From Acidobacteriota bacterium (GTDB taxonomy: Bacteria; Acidobacteriota; Blastocatellia; Pyrinomonadales; Pyrinomonadaceae), in the NCBI GenBank assembly GCA_019639115.1, contig JAHBSM010000009.1, positions 62,001 through 126,000 of the forward strand: 64,000 bases of DNA, in the 5' to 3' direction. A model generated the notes under the pieces. The model was not told the DNA's origin. It saw only the letters and a list, made by a program, of their open reading frames with translations, and made no database searches. The position numbers and the translations under genes were made by a program. The stretch's first letter is position 1, and each line of letters starts with the position of its first letter. Shown piece after piece: positions 63,529 to 64,000 of this stretch.

Positions 63529-64000
63529 ATGTATTTACGAAACCGCTCGTTCTTATTGCTCGTCCTGACAGCGGCATTCTGTCCGGCCGCGTTGGGGCAG
63601 AGGCTCGAGATCTCGCTCCCCCGCGGCTATGTTCCTCCGCCGCTCACGCGTTCTGCAGAGCTCGACGCAGCGGTCGGGGCGGCAGTGTCGGCGGCGAACG
63701 CCAGGTTTGCGTCGGCGGCGCTAAAGCCGGATCAGTTCGCAGTGACCGTGATCGATCTGAGCGAAGGCAGGCAATGGCAGTGGGCGTCGTATCGCGGCGA
63801 AACTGCGATCTATCCGGCCAGCGTCGTCAAGATGTTCTATATGGCTGCGATCGAGAGACAGCTAGAGGACGGCCGCGTCACGTCGACCGCAGAACTCGAT
63901 CGCGGGCTTCGCGATATGATCGTTGATTCTTCAAACGAGGCGACGCAATACTTACTGGACGTCATAACAGGAACCTCGAGCGGAGCCGAGCTGCCGCCGA
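63529..64000 (+). CDS. Class A beta-lactamase-like serine hydrolase (partial)
   Basis: First 157 residues of a gene cut by the window edge. A signal peptide runs to about residue 23 (ALGQ). The active-site motif SVVK (Ser98, Lys101) lies in AIYPASVVKMFYM. The second motif appears as SSN (134-136) in MIVDSSNEATQYLLD, comparable to the SDN of class A enzymes. The KTG motif would be beyond the edge. It may be a beta-lactamase or a related penicillin-binding hydrolase. No stop is in the window. Confidence 0.8.
   Translation, partial: MYLRNRSFLLLVLTAAFCPAALGQRLEISLPRGYVPPPLTRSAELDAAVGAAVSAANARFASAALKPDQFAVTVIDLSEGRQWQWASYRGETAIYPASVVKMFYMAAIERQLEDGRVTSTAELDRGLRDMIVDSSNEATQYLLDVITGTSSGAELPP

Noticed and set aside
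63360-63926. 188-residue plus-strand frame near the right edge
   Set aside because: Wrong frame. The frame from 63529 gives a signal peptide and SxxK and SSN motifs.

Overview
The window is a dense, GC-rich bacterial chromosome segment with about 55 genes. No gap without a gene exceeds roughly 250 bases, and I see no rRNA, tRNA or CRISPR. The gene content fits an aerobic Gram-negative heterotroph: alternative complex III, lipoprotein and Tat signals, the MEP isoprenoid pathway and succinylase-type lysine synthesis. My best guess is Acidobacteriota, class Blastocatellia (Pyrinomonadales-like). This is inference from gene content and style, not from a marker gene.

Layout. 1-6.1 kb: actA-actB-actC-actD of alternative complex III (quinol:electron-acceptor oxidoreductase), minus strand, running off the left edge towards the expected actE/actF. 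6.3-13.3 kb: ROK kinase lacking its usual zinc motif, DedA membrane protein, GHMP kinase, AlkA-like glycosylase, DUF488 protein, acyl-CoA synthetase and an SDR. 13.4-23.5 kb: a biosynthetic block with lysC, a dapE-like peptidase, dapB, dapA, dapD, an aminotransferase, asd and purB, then purS and purQ. 23.6-28.2 kb: a methyltransferase, three exported or membrane proteins of unknown function, and a helicase that is only the N-terminal half. 28.3-36.3 kb: secA, a secreted beta-propeller protein, a DUF4440-like lipoprotein, an M19 dipeptidase and a PhyH-type dioxygenase. 36.5-46.5 kb: a PAS-GGDEF-EAL protein, a PIN-TRAM protein, ispD-ispF, thymidine phosphorylase, and a nucleoside-type ABC importer (binding protein and ATPase, no permeases).

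48.9-60.0 kb is the most interesting region. It holds a compact, translationally coupled run of genes: a HAD phosphatase, a LarA/DUF2088-like protein, a 1473-residue four-domain protein (fatty acyl reductase, AMP-ligase, acyl carrier, PlsC acyltransferase), a GH47 alpha-mannosidase of a mostly eukaryotic family, and an NAD-dependent SDR. The four-domain protein recalls ElbD of the myxobacterial ether-lipid locus, so a lipid (possibly ether-lipid) pathway is proposed. The run is interrupted by a visibly AT-richer two-gene cassette: an ORF6N protein and an exported trypsin-like protease. Two palindromes precede the ORF6N gene, and the same palindrome occurs as a perfect 29-bp copy inside its coding sequence.

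60-64 kb: a 17-residue-repeat secreted protein, a TMTC-like membrane glycosyltransferase with TPRs, an APC transporter, and the start of a class A beta-lactamase-like serine hydrolase cut by the right edge.
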